Shown here: positions 1-11,100 of the stretch, one piece after another
How positions within the stretch are numbered: position 1 is the first letter of the stretch
How the letters are laid out: each line of letters starts with the position of its first letter
Source of the DNA: Bolinopsis microptera
Lineage: Eukaryota > Ctenophora > Tentaculata > Lobata > Bolinopsidae
DNA: 60,000 bases
Assembly: GCF_026151205.1 (NCBI RefSeq)
Contig: NC_087073.1
Span: 9,750,411 to 9,810,410, forward strand
Direction of reading: 5' to 3'
Notes under the pieces: model-generated
What the model was told of the DNA's origin: nothing
The model's database searches: none
What the model saw: the letters and a program-made list of their open reading frames with translations, nothing else
Translations under genes and position numbers: made by a program

Positions 1-341
1 AAAATTGTGCACATTACTGTAAAGTGCAACTTTTTTTAAATTCATGAATCGAGATAGTGATTGATAGGGTTTTGTACGCTCATTTCTGTAGAATTCGTTG
101 CCCAGGATTTGCTCCCCGTGGGGTCTGCATCGCGCACTAGTTTTAAATTTATCCAAGTATGCTTCTTTATCTCCAAACATTATGCGATACTCGTAAATAA
201 ATATATTTTACGAGTATCGCCGGTTAAAGTGCAGGTTATCAGTTATATCTCCACCAAAAGCACATTTCCCAAATTCAAAATTGTGCACATTACTGTAAAG
301 TGCAACTTTTTAAAAATTCATGAATCAAGATAGTGATTGAC
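1..341. repeat. Direct repeat pair, about 278 bp period
   Basis: Bases 1-63 and 279-341 are almost the same sequence, both running from AAAATTGTGCACATTACTG to a common GATAGTGATTGA end. They differ mainly in the length of a T run and one base. The left copy starts at the window edge, so the array may continue upstream. An open frame across 61-333 shows no family similarity and is not called as a gene. Confidence 0.8.
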
Positions 342-495
342 CATTGTTAATGATCTGGCCCGGCCCGTGCTCCTTCGTAGCACTTGCCATCGGGCCATTT
401 CGAGAAGAAAGCAGCCATCGGGCCATTTCGAGAAGAAAGCGGCGCGCGCTACTTCGAAGAAATTTAGACGAGTAACATCCGTCAAGATAGTGATG
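337..495 (+). repeat. Interspersed repeat B, copy 1
   Basis: This GC-richer stretch contains a tandem doublet of about 27 bp (around 386-441, GCCATCGGGCCATTTCGAG...). It ends in GAGTAACATCCGTCAA. A diverged reverse-complement copy lies at about 33838-33960, sharing the ATGTTACTCGTCTAAATTTC block and the CATTAACAATGGTCA end. The two copies are clearly one family; the class is unknown because neither shows clean termini. Confidence 0.6.
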
Positions 496-777
496 ATGAA
501 AATATTAAAATAACTGGCTACAATTAGTGTTTTATTAAAAATAAATAGTAAAAATCAAAAATTTTAACTTCCAACAGACTATTAATTTTAAATACCCACT
601 ATATTAACAGATTACACCCCGCTAAAGTGTTATATAAAACATCAATAATTTATGTAAAATCCGGATTGGAATATTATTTATGAGTCGCATAGTTAAAATG
701 TTTTCTTGGGTAAATTTTTATTGATCCCGTTTGGTATGAAAAAGAAAATTATTTGTTATATAATAATGTTAAAAGTA

Positions 778-2466
778 CAGGGTGGGCCAAAAGTCAGTGG
801 GCATACGTTGGCCTTAATAGCTCCGCTGTGTTTTATATTTGAGAGCTGTTGCTTTGCAGATGGCATACTGTAATTACTGGTTCGAGGATTTCGTCGTCAA
901 AAATTGAAAATTCGAATATTATAGACCACGCCCATTCAATATTAAAACACCTATATTGTTTTCTCTGAACATGCTAAACGCCTATTTTTTTTTCAAAGAC
1001 GATAGATAATTAAATGTTGCATATGATCTGAAAACATGAGGCAAAACGGATTAGAAATGACGAAGTTATCAAGCATTTTCTGTATCTCTGGAACTTGCTA
1101 CCGTATACGGTAAGAAAAGCTAACAACATTGATACTTTTAAACGGGCTTTAAAAACCCATTTTTTCAATAATCTAGAACATACCTAGTCGTATTTATATT
1201 TGTGTTCTTTTTTAGAAAGTTCCTAGAACCTGGCCTTAGTTTGTAAATTATTCCATGGGATTTTTTAACTGTCATGAGTTGTGTGTATAGTTACACTCAC
1301 ACGGAGTCCGGAGAGACTAGACTGCCATTTGCCATGCCCTGGCTTGTTTTTATTTTTTATTTTATTTTTATAAACCTGTATCTTTGGCCGGTACCACATG
1401 ATTGCAGAGTTGGTAGCACATGCTTCGGCAATCTACCTGTACCTCAGTGAACCGGTGGGTGAACGGCAGCTTGCTTGCAAGCTGTTGGGTACAGGGTGAT
1501 GTAGTGTGCGAGTTCCCTTAATTGGGTGCGACAATACTCAGGGAAATCGGACTGGGGATCCGTCGGCCTGGTCTACTACCTTGAGCAACTCATTAAATGA
1601 TTGTGTGGTATTGACGGGGATGCAGGCCTCAGTTTGTGTTTGTTGTTTTGATCTACAAATAAAGAAGAGTGTATAATGAAGTTCAATTAATTAAATTCTT
1701 TTGAATAAATAAAGGTAACCATTATGTGTCGAGATTATTATTTTTCTCTTATAGTTTATTCCATCTGATGTCTGATTGTACCACCATGTCTGTCGTATAA
1801 TATAGTTTTTAGACGTTAGTGTTACTAATAAGCAGTTTAAAGGAAATTGAGAATTTTTTGTTGGAGAATTCTAAATTATTAAAGTTTTATCTTTGTTTTG
1901 GACAGCCGCTCTGACATTAGTAGCTAGTACCATTCTTGGTTACTAGTTGCTAATATGAGCGGGATATAAATACTTTGTTATTATTATTATTATTATCTCG
2001 TTAACAACATTGACTTGGTGATTATGTGACACCGTGACACGACACCTTCATTGGGCACCCTTAAAAATTCCCATAATGTTTAACGGGGTGGTTAACGGGG
2101 TCACCTAATCACGTGATTAGGTAAACCAATCACCTGATCAAATGTAATGAATAAACTCGTTATGCTTCATATCTCTGTCATCTGAGAAGCTACAGTTCTA
2201 ATTTTTTTCAGGACAAACGTAATTCGAATGGCCAAACACAATTCAAAAAATTTAGCTCGATTTGACTATCAAAACTATCAAAACTATCAAATAAATGCAA
2301 AAATGAGCCTTAATTTGAAAAAAATGAACTCTAATATTTATCGATTTGACAAATTCCTCAAACCAGTGGTGGTAGTAAGTCATACCAGAAAGAATTATTT
2401 CAATTGGGCACTCAGTGATTGAGCTATTAAGGCCAACGTATGCCCACTGACTTTTGGCCCACCCTG
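778..2466. mobile_element. Mariner-type non-autonomous element, copy 1 (with nested LINE)
   Basis: The element starts CAGGGTGGGCCAAAAGTCAG and ends in the reverse complement of the same sequence (CTGACTTTTGGCCCACCCTG). It is bounded by TA on both sides (776-777 and 2467-2468). TA target duplication and CAGGGTG termini fit the Tc1/mariner superfamily. No transposase frame is visible, so it is non-autonomous. Copies 2 and 3 are at about 6310-7100 and 54239-55011. It is longer than copy 3 (about 770 bp) because a LINE fragment of about 0.9 kb sits inside. Confidence 0.8.
1084..1998 (+). mobile_element. 5'-truncated LINE, 3' end (CR1/L2-like)
   Basis: The first bases encode the typical end of a non-LTR reverse-transcriptase ORF: WNLLPYTVRKANNIDTFKRA, then LKTHFFNNLEHT and a stop. 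About 800 bp of 3' untranslated sequence follows, ending in a TTATTATTATTA tail at about 1978-1996. Such tails are usual for CR1/L2-type LINEs. The insertion splits copy 1 of the mariner-type element; copy 3 at 54.5 kb shows the uninterrupted sequence. Confidence 0.75.
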
Positions 2467-3094
2467 TATTAAAACTTTGTATCACGTCGTGACCCCCACG
2501 GTTGTTTCACTAGGTGAGCCGCGCACTCGTGCGCGGCGGGTCATACAACGTATGACAATTAAAACTCAGTTTTTAATACTTTCAACACTACTATATAGCA
2601 AATAATTTGAGATCATGAATACGAAGTTGTCAGTTTGAAACGTTGAATAATTCCTTTCCTGATAAAACTTTTTCCTTGTCGTACCAAACGGGATCAATAG
2701 AAATTTGCCCAAGAAAACATCAATAATTTTGTATAAAATTAAAGATCTTAACAATTGCTACACTTCAAAATACTAGAATAAATGTTCATAGAACAAAATA
2801 TATGACTTTACCAGTCACCTGACGTTTCAAAATGAAACTGAGGTTGAAGATGCAGTTACAAAAGACCACTGGTTCCCAATCATTACTGAAACAAACTTTT
2901 TCCAAAATATCAATTGAAAGCAGTCCATATCTGCTTTTCTGTGAACTAAACAGCTCAAATATAAAAACTTATTCCCTTGTCATTACGACAATATCTAAAT
3001 GAAAGGTGTTTGTCGTCGAGATAAAATCTTTTGCAATGTATTCAAAATTAATATATACACTTATACAAATTACCTGGAATACTTTTGAAAGAGA

Positions 3095-3335
3095 ATAGGG
3101 AATACAGATTTTTTTTAGGGAACACAAATTTGAATTTTGATCTTTATTACAGACTATACATATCATAGATAACCATAAAAGCTGCACGTCAGCTGATTGC
3201 CTCAACTTGGATTAATAGTAATTTCAGTCGACAGAAGCTGAAGGATGGCAGTTCAAAAGGCCCATTGCATCATAGACAAGATCAAGGACTCGAGTGCCAA
3301 TAATGGCTTTTCCGAATAACAAGCTCAAAAGCGCT
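3095..3335 (+). repeat. Interspersed repeat C, copy 1
   Basis: The stretch runs from a block reading AATTTGAATTTTGATC through GTCGACAGAAGCTGAAGGATGGC to GGCTTTTCCGAA. It has a reverse-complement partner at about 35575-35830. Both copies contain a short frame starting MAVQ or MAAQ and continuing IDKIKDSS. No known domain is recognised. It may be the end of a transposable element or a dead gene fragment. Confidence 0.6.
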
Positions 3336-3756
3336 ACTGACTTATTTCTCCAAGAAAAGCACAATAGCGTGAGTAGCTTTTGTCAAGATGCCTCGAAAGT
3401 GATCTTAAACGATTCCCCAGGCCGTTCAATTTTGGTCGTGGAACAAAAACTTAGTGCAGAATCAAGCAAGTTATAGACATATTTCATACGTATCAAATTG
3501 GATGTGCTTTCGGTGGAGATATAACCTACCCCTTAATACATAATATTAAACATTAGATTTGAAAGTAATACTTTCAAAATTCAAAATATTGAAGTCAAAA
3601 ACAAAAGTTGCATTTTTATACATATTCAATGTTAATATTATTTTCAGAATATCTTTGAAAAAGTTAGAATGCATTTGAAAATTGTAACTTTTTGTTCCAT
3701 CTAGTAAACTACACTTTTTAATAACAAATGTTTGAATAACCAATATTTTTAAAAGT

Positions 3757-4880
3757 TTATAATTCTTGTAATTCTGATGATTTTCCGTTTATCAAAGCTT
3801 TCTTTGGGAATAGAACTTTGAGTACCTCAATCGTGTCTTGTGCCACCCTCAGTGACCTTGTAAGATGGTCATTCAAGAAAAATTCAGTCAAAAAACAGTG
3901 AAATTTGGGTAGTGGAGAGGTGAAATTCGAATGTGTCCTACCGGTAGGATATACTTGTGTCACTCTCACCGACCTCACTGATTGGTCATCAGTAAAGTTT
4001 TCAATCTAAACCGCGAAATTTCGGTCTAGGGAACAGCAGAAAAGCTCCTCTTCAAAAATCTTCCAAAATCTCTTTTTATATTCTGATGATTTTCCGTTTA
4101 TCAAAGCTTTCTTTGGGAATAGAACTTTGAGTACCTCAATCGTGTCTTGTGCCATCCTCATTGACCTTGTAAGATGGTCATTCAGAGAGAAAATTCGAAT
4201 CTCACGGAGAGGTGAAATTCGAAGATGTCCTACCGTGCCCGTAGGACATATTAAAAATTTTCATTGCACCAAAGTTTTCTCCGGATATACTGATTCTTGT
4301 ACCTTGATGGCGACTTGTGTCACTCTCACCGACCTCACTGATTGGTCATTGGTAAAGTTTTCAGTCAAAACCGCGAAATTTCGGTCTAGGGCACGGCAAT
4401 TAGGGCCATTGTTAGCCCAAGCGTTTTGGTCCGTCATTCCTGCCACTCAGCATTGCCTACTGTAAAGTAGAAATTTTTCTGAGACAATAGAGAAACTGAC
4501 CTTGTCTCACTAAATTCAACCACTTTCCATAATAAAAATACTAACAAATAAAGTTTTTCTAAATAATTATATACAACTACTAAAGAATATTTCCTCAAGT
4601 TTACTTCTAGTAACTAACTAATTCGTGGTTTAAGCTCTTATTTTATTTATGATTAAAGGAATGTAAAATAAAACTTATTGTTTCATTGAGAAAAGCTCCT
4701 CTTCAAAAATCTTCCAAAATCTCTTTTTATATTCTGATGATTTTCCGTTTATCAAAGTTTTCTTTGGGAATAGAACTTTGACTACCTCAATCGTGTCTTG
4801 TGCCATTCTCAGTGACCTTGTAAGATGGTCATTCAAGAAAAATTCGGTCAAAACAGTGAAATTTGGGTCGCGGAGAGCTG
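3757..4880. repeat. Diverged tandem repeat, three copies
   Basis: Three copies begin with the TTCTGATGATTTTCCGTTTA block at about 3772, 4082 and 4732. Each continues through CTTTGGGAATAGAACTTTGA and a CTTGTGCCA...GTGACCTTGTAAGATGG segment. The first two copies also contain a related second sub-unit (CTTGTGTCACTCTCACCGACC), so the array has higher-order structure. The AAAAGCTCCTCTTCAAAAAT lead appears before copies 2 and 3. Short frames here lack homology and look fortuitous. Confidence 0.75.
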
Positions 4881-5045
4881 AAAATGACTAGAAGCAGTAT
4901 AAGAAAACTTTGATGCAGGCTGCAGGTGATAAGGCCATCAAGTGTCTAACCAGTACATGAATGTGGTTGAGCCTTAAAAGTTGGATGTATTGTATAATAT
5001 TATTAGTGTGTATGCCCACATTCGATAAACAGTGTTTCTATTTAT

Positions 5046-5099
5046 AAAAAAACTGACCATTTGGCAAATTTATAAACGTTTGCCTAATGGTCAGTTTTC
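5046..5099. repeat. Short hairpin upstream of CFAP65
   Basis: AAAACTGACCATTTGGCAAA and its near-perfect reverse complement TTTGCCTAATGGTCAGTTTT are separated by about ten bases. The hairpin ends about 65 bp before the CFAP65 start codon, so it lies in the promoter or 5' UTR. Confidence 0.75.
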
Positions 5100-5164
5100 T
5101 GTTCAAAAGCTTTTTGATCATGTTTTAATGATTTAAAGACAAGTTCTAATTACAATAGGATGAG

Positions 5165-8100
5165 ATGACCACAGCAACATCTACTCGAAATGGCATCCTC
5201 CTAACCTCACAAATAACATGGAACACCTGGGAACCCGGTGGAGAGTACACAAAGGTGATCAAAATAAAAAATGTGGACACCAAGACTCATAAAATAAAAT
5301 ACAAGTAAGTTGTTTGTGTTGTATTTACACTTTCATTTTGAATGAGTTTAACAAAATTCCTATCTCACAAATAGAACTATAACATGGGTTTACTTAATGT
5401 TTGACAGTTTTACGCAGTGTAATGATTAAACTTTCATTTTTATTGCAGCTCGGAATATCAAACATCGCTTAACCCTTCTAAAATGCAAAACGTGTTCAAC
5501 CGTGCGCGTGGTATGCATGTGAAACTTTTTAAGTCTAGCTCTACAAATTTAAGTGAGGACTCGGAGTTATTGTCTACCTCACTTTCATTTTCAGGACTCC
5601 GAAGAACAAATGCTTTTCAACCAAGTACCCACAAACGATAACATTATGCTCGGGAAACACAGCAAAGATTCCTATAACGTTCAAGCCATTGGAAAAGGTT
5701 TGTGAATCTTAAATGCACTTCAGCTGTTAATTTTGTGAACAAATTGATCATCCATCGTTTTTCATTTTGCTGTATGGGATGAAACGGTTCCCGCACTATA
5801 TTACTCAACCATCGCAATAAAGTTCTGTCGTAATATAGTGCGATTTGAGCACTATATGTATCACGAAAAGGATCTCATGATTATTTTCAATAGCCCTAAC
5901 CCTATATTATGTCCTATGATCTATGACGCAATATAGTGTTGTTACCGATCACAGTCTACGACTCTTAACAAACACTCTGAGCTCTTATTTATCTGCTAGG
6001 GAAATAGTATAATTTTAATAATTTTAAGGCTGTAAATTTTCCTGACGGTGCAGTAAAACCTGACACGGTACCAAGAATAAACCTGAGGGTTTCATCACCA
6101 TTTCCATTTATAATTTTATGATACACTGCCATGATGAACTAGATTTTAATTTGAAAGAAGAAGTTGTTACTATCAGTAGCACGAGTTTTCTTGCTGGTAA
6201 AGTGTTTAGTGCCGTCATAGTGTTCAATGTTTATAGTGTTCATAGTGTTTTGATTCAAACGGTGTTCACTATACAGCAAATTTCCGGCTGCGGCATAGTG
6301 TAATATACAGGGGGGGGGGGGGCTAAAGTCAGTACCCATACGTTGTGTCATATACCACCGCCGTGTTTTATATTTGAGAGTTGTTGCTTTGCAGATGGCA
6401 TACTGTACCTACTTGTTCGAGGATTCCATCACCAAAATTTGAAAATTCGAATTTGGGGGGCACACCCAATCAACATTGAATTGCATATACTGGTGTTTGT
6501 GAACATGTTAGAGACTCCGTTGTAGCATATTGCAATAGTTCATTTAATCCTGAATATAATCTGAAAAGATGGTGCAAAACAGTTGTGGAACACAACAAGA
6601 AAATTGAGAATAATCTTGAGCGAGGGTAGGGACCCAGATGTCGTTTCTAACCCAAATAAACTTTAAGGAGGCTTCTCATCAGTAGCCGCACCTCCTTACT
6701 CGGTTTCTGAACTGGAATTCTATGGGCTTCCAGACGGCCAGACCGAGTATTACCACCCCATCCTTCTAGAGTTCATCACAAGTAGCACCCACCTTGAAGA
6801 TCTTTGACACCCAGACACACCCCATTGGCGAACAAACTTTGGATATAATCTTACATGCTCCCGAAGGAATCCCTGGTTTATGGTCTTTCTCATCGTCACC
6901 AGCACTTTCACTAGAGTCAGAGGCAAAATTGATTGGGTACTCAATGATTAACCAATTACGACACCGTAACCCGATCACCTGATGACTCGTAATGAACAAA
7001 CTCGTTATGCTTCATATCTCGGTCATCTGAGAAGCTAGAATTCTCATTTTTCAGGACAAACGTAATTTAAATGGCCAAACACCATTCAATAAAATTACCT
7101 CTTGCATGCTAAATATTACGATTTTATTCTCTTACGTGTAGCTATAACACGTGTTTCTTACTTCAGGAGTTATACAGCGACCAAGTAGAATTCTGTACAA
7201 GAACAGATAAATTTACGGTAAATGTCCAGGCGGTTTTACCGAGATACTCTATCGATCTTCCTCACTCGTTGGGATTTGAGACTTGTGGTATTCAAACAAC
7301 TGCCATTAAAACCTTCACTCTTGTCAATAAGAGTATTGAAACTTATTTCAAATGGAGTGTGGCTGCCCCCTTTTCTATTGAGCCAGCTTTGGGTTTACTT
7401 CCCGAAAGAGGACACTGTGATGTTACTGTCAAGTTTACTCCAAGCGAGGCCCATGTTTATGACTCAAAAGCAGTTGTTTCCTTCGGTAATGATCAACACA
7501 AGGACTTCTTTATCAGTGGTGTAGGTGAGCGGTTTGAAATTCTTCCATTATTCTCCTTTTTGGTCGAATTACCGGTTTTCAAGAACTCCCATCGACAGAG
7601 ATATTGATTGTGGGTGTTAACCTTAACACACCATGCTATATAATCGTGTATCGTAACCGAAATCACTAAAAAAACAATTACCATTACAGGAAAACATCCG
7701 TATATAATGGTCGGTGACGGTAAGATTGAGGAAGAGTCTGTGCATCAGCTCCTCAATTTTGGGGACGTGCCAATCGGTACATCAACCAGTAAGGTATTCC
7801 ATGTTAAGAATATGTCATCGGTAAATGCCAACGTCTCAATTTCTCACCAAATCAGTGGAACAGTAGCGATGGATAAGGTTTTTGTTTGTAAAAGACGGCA
7901 GCACATGATAAAACCATACTCCTCTATCAGCGTGAAGGTTTGTTTGAACATTTTAAAATAGGTCTTAAATCTCTCGTATCTACAATTTGTGGCCATGATC
8001 AAAGATTGTGGCAAATTTTCATCAGAAGTGTAAATTTTGTAAGGCGCGCTTGTCAGTTTTATAGGGTTGCGCGCGGATTATCTCGAAAATCCGAGTTGCC

Positions 8101-11100
8101 ATGGCAACCATGTGCAGATATACATTACTGATTAGCTCAGTCGAGTTTATTATGTGATACAACTTTCTGTCACATGAGTACTCAAAATGATGAGGCAATA
8201 ATTCAAAAATAATCAAACTGAAAAGAAGCTTCTTTTAAAATGTGGATTAATTTTAGGTTTTCCTCAGATAGATTTCTTGCCCACGATTGAAAAGATGGCA
8301 TACACAGACTACTTCTACATCAGTCCAGCCGGATTCCCCTCGCAGTGCGTCGTGAAGTGTGTCGGCCGAAGTACAGCTCCTGATATAAAACTGAGCACTA
8401 GCATTCTGTCGTTTAAGTACGCTGAATTGAACACAGAACACAAACAATACCTCACCATATCCAACCAGTCAAATGTGAAGACTTCCTACCAAATAGTGCT
8501 GGATTCAACAGAGAGCGTTTTCAAAGTTGACAAAAATTGCGGAACCCTCGATGGAAAAGAAGAGCGTACAATTGTTGTGAAATTCGTCCCGCTACAAGCT
8601 ATTCCATACTACAAAAGGATCCCTATCCTACTACACCGACAAGAACCGATATTCTTAGATTTACTCGGATCAGGATACACAAATGAGATACGACCAGCCA
8701 GGCTGATAGAGCATGACCTGGAAAACTTCGTCGAGAAAGTTCGAACTGGATTGTCAATGTATCCCCCAGAAGTTCAGGCTGGAATACTGGCCGATGATAA
8801 AACTATTCTCAGTCCTGGTGTACCGTTTCAAGACCAACCTCCCAGTTCCCAATATTTTACTGATGTTCAGGTAAACTGGCAGATAATGTCCTTTTGTTAT
8901 ATATATCAATCGAGTTGCTTGTATTTGTTATGTAATAAAATATGTTTTTCGTGGTATTATCAACAGGTTAAATTTTCAGATGATGACAGAGAGCACCACA
9001 ATGCACGTGACTGCAGATATCGAGACCATCGACTTCGCTAAATGTAGAGCTTTCCAGAAAGTCCATCATAAGACAGTCACTGTCACTAATCACACCAAGG
9101 TATATCGTAATTGTGGGATCTTTGTTTATTGACATTGCTGAAACGCATGAATTAACGATTACCGATCACGTTACCATACAGAGTGGCTTGAAATTTGAAC
9201 CCCTAATCAGTGATAAACAATTACACTTCCTATCTCAGGGAAGAGTAACAGCTATCTGGAATGATAACCCCGACAGCGTATTCACAGTTCTCCCAACAGA
9301 GTGTGATATTCAACCCTACAAGAGTGCCTCTTTCAGAGTTAACTTCCACCCTCAGAAACCTAATCAGTTTTATGGGGCTGATCTTGAGTGTACTACTTTC
9401 TATAAGGTAGAATTATCATCAATTTATTGTCGGTTGCTGTTTGGTAAATTATTGGTTATCATGATAAATTCAGGCTAATAGATAACGTGCTAGTGCAAGC
9501 TTATTTGATATATCCGCTCAACTTCATACTTGCAGTCGATGAGGGATGCACAACTTGTAAACGATGATACGATGTGTGCCTCCTGGTCCCAGTCAGTCTA
9601 CTGTACTGGTGAAACATTTGAGCCGGGTCATGAGCCGTTCTTACCAAGGTACGAGACTGACACCTCGGCTATACTCTTCCCTCCGGCTCTTCCTGATCAG
9701 CCTGTCTACAGGACTCTTCTTCTAAGGAACCAAGGCGATACTCCCATGTCTTTCGTCTTTGAGGATGATCCAATGGGAATTTTCAGGTATAATTCATGAT
9801 TTATATAAAATAATGAGAAAATCGAGTGTTTTTTAGTAAGTTGAGCATTATAATGAACTAGACTGTAATTTCATTCTTTCTCTGTCGTCTTCAATACTCC
9901 TTCCCCGCAGTGTAAAACCTATGACGGGTGTAATTTATAACGAGGTATGTATAGTGATGGTGAGATTCTTGGCTAACCAGAGTAGATCATACCAACACAA
10001 CCTGGCCTGTACTCTGAACACTAAACACAAGATAGTCTTCCCTTGTGTAGCAGCGGTAGAGCTTCCAACTGCCTGGCTTGAAAACGAGGTGCGATGAACA
10101 GAAAAACATAACTTATGATTTTAGATGAAAACAAGTAGTTTTGTGAGAGATGATTTCATTTAAGAATTAAATTTCTCTCCTTCTGAGTGAAACTGTGAGT
10201 CTTTGAACTGGTAGATTCACGAACATCTCTGTTCCCAGGGTGCGATGGTGTTCAAGCCGTCGTGTGTAGGAAGTGTGACAGAACATTGCTACGGAGTACG
10301 CAACACATCCAGACTTCCTCTACATTTCGAGTGGAAGTTGCACAACCAAGATAACAACCTCACTGTGTCACCTTTAGCTGGTGTTATCCTTCCAAACGAT
10401 ACTCAAGTGCGCAAACTTTTTCAAATTTGATCTGGTTGTTTTTGGTCGAAAAACATTTTGTTTTTCGCGCTCTTAGAACGCATTGTTGTTTTATTTCTCA
10501 TCTCTGCACAGACAGTCTGACTATTAGTTTCCCAAGTCTCATGAAGTACTAACACTATATTTTTGTTGACAGTATCAGAGTTGGAAGTTTTCACCGAAAG
10601 ATGAGTCAGTACTAAAAGCAATGAACGTTTTGTCAATATTCCACGTCAAGAATAACAGGAGAAAACTAACCGTGTCTTCCATGGGACAGGCGACTAAAGC
10701 TTCTCTTGAGGTACAGGATAATATTATATAGTACTTAACATTATCTTGACTATCGACTTATAGGTTGCAATTCATCTTAATTATAGAACAATAGGTTTTT
10801 ATTAGAATCACTTAATACACATTTTTAAGATATGGTTACATTACCAAGTATCTTATCCCTAGTGCTTGCCGAAGAAGGTTAATTTCGGGATCTCTGTGGT
10901 TGGAGAAGTTTCCTCAGAGACGGTGTCTCTACACAACCCTTACTCCTGTACTGCTGACTACGAGCTCTCTTTAGAATATGACGGTCCGGATCACTGTGGT
11001 AAGTGACTGTTTCCAGTTTGAAATGTGATATTAGCAACGCGATGGCATGTTGAGGTGCTTAACAGTAGATTTAGTTATTTGGATAAGACGTGACCGATAT

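Larger units (their letters stand above)
690..2745. repeat. Outer inverted repeat surrounding the mariner-type element
   Basis: The block TTTTCTTGGGTAAATTTTTA followed by TTGATCCCGTTTGGTA at about 698-740 recurs in reverse complement at about 2670-2720. The two arms flank the 778-2466 element almost symmetrically. This looks like an older inverted-repeat element into which the mariner-type element inserted, giving three nested layers with the LINE. The outer ends are not resolved. Confidence 0.55.

Noticed and set aside
5449-5514. Extra CFAP65 exon between exons 1 and 2
   Set aside because: It has an acceptor and an open frame, but including it breaks phase. Exon 1 joins directly to 5595 to give the family sequence KIKYKTPKNKCF.
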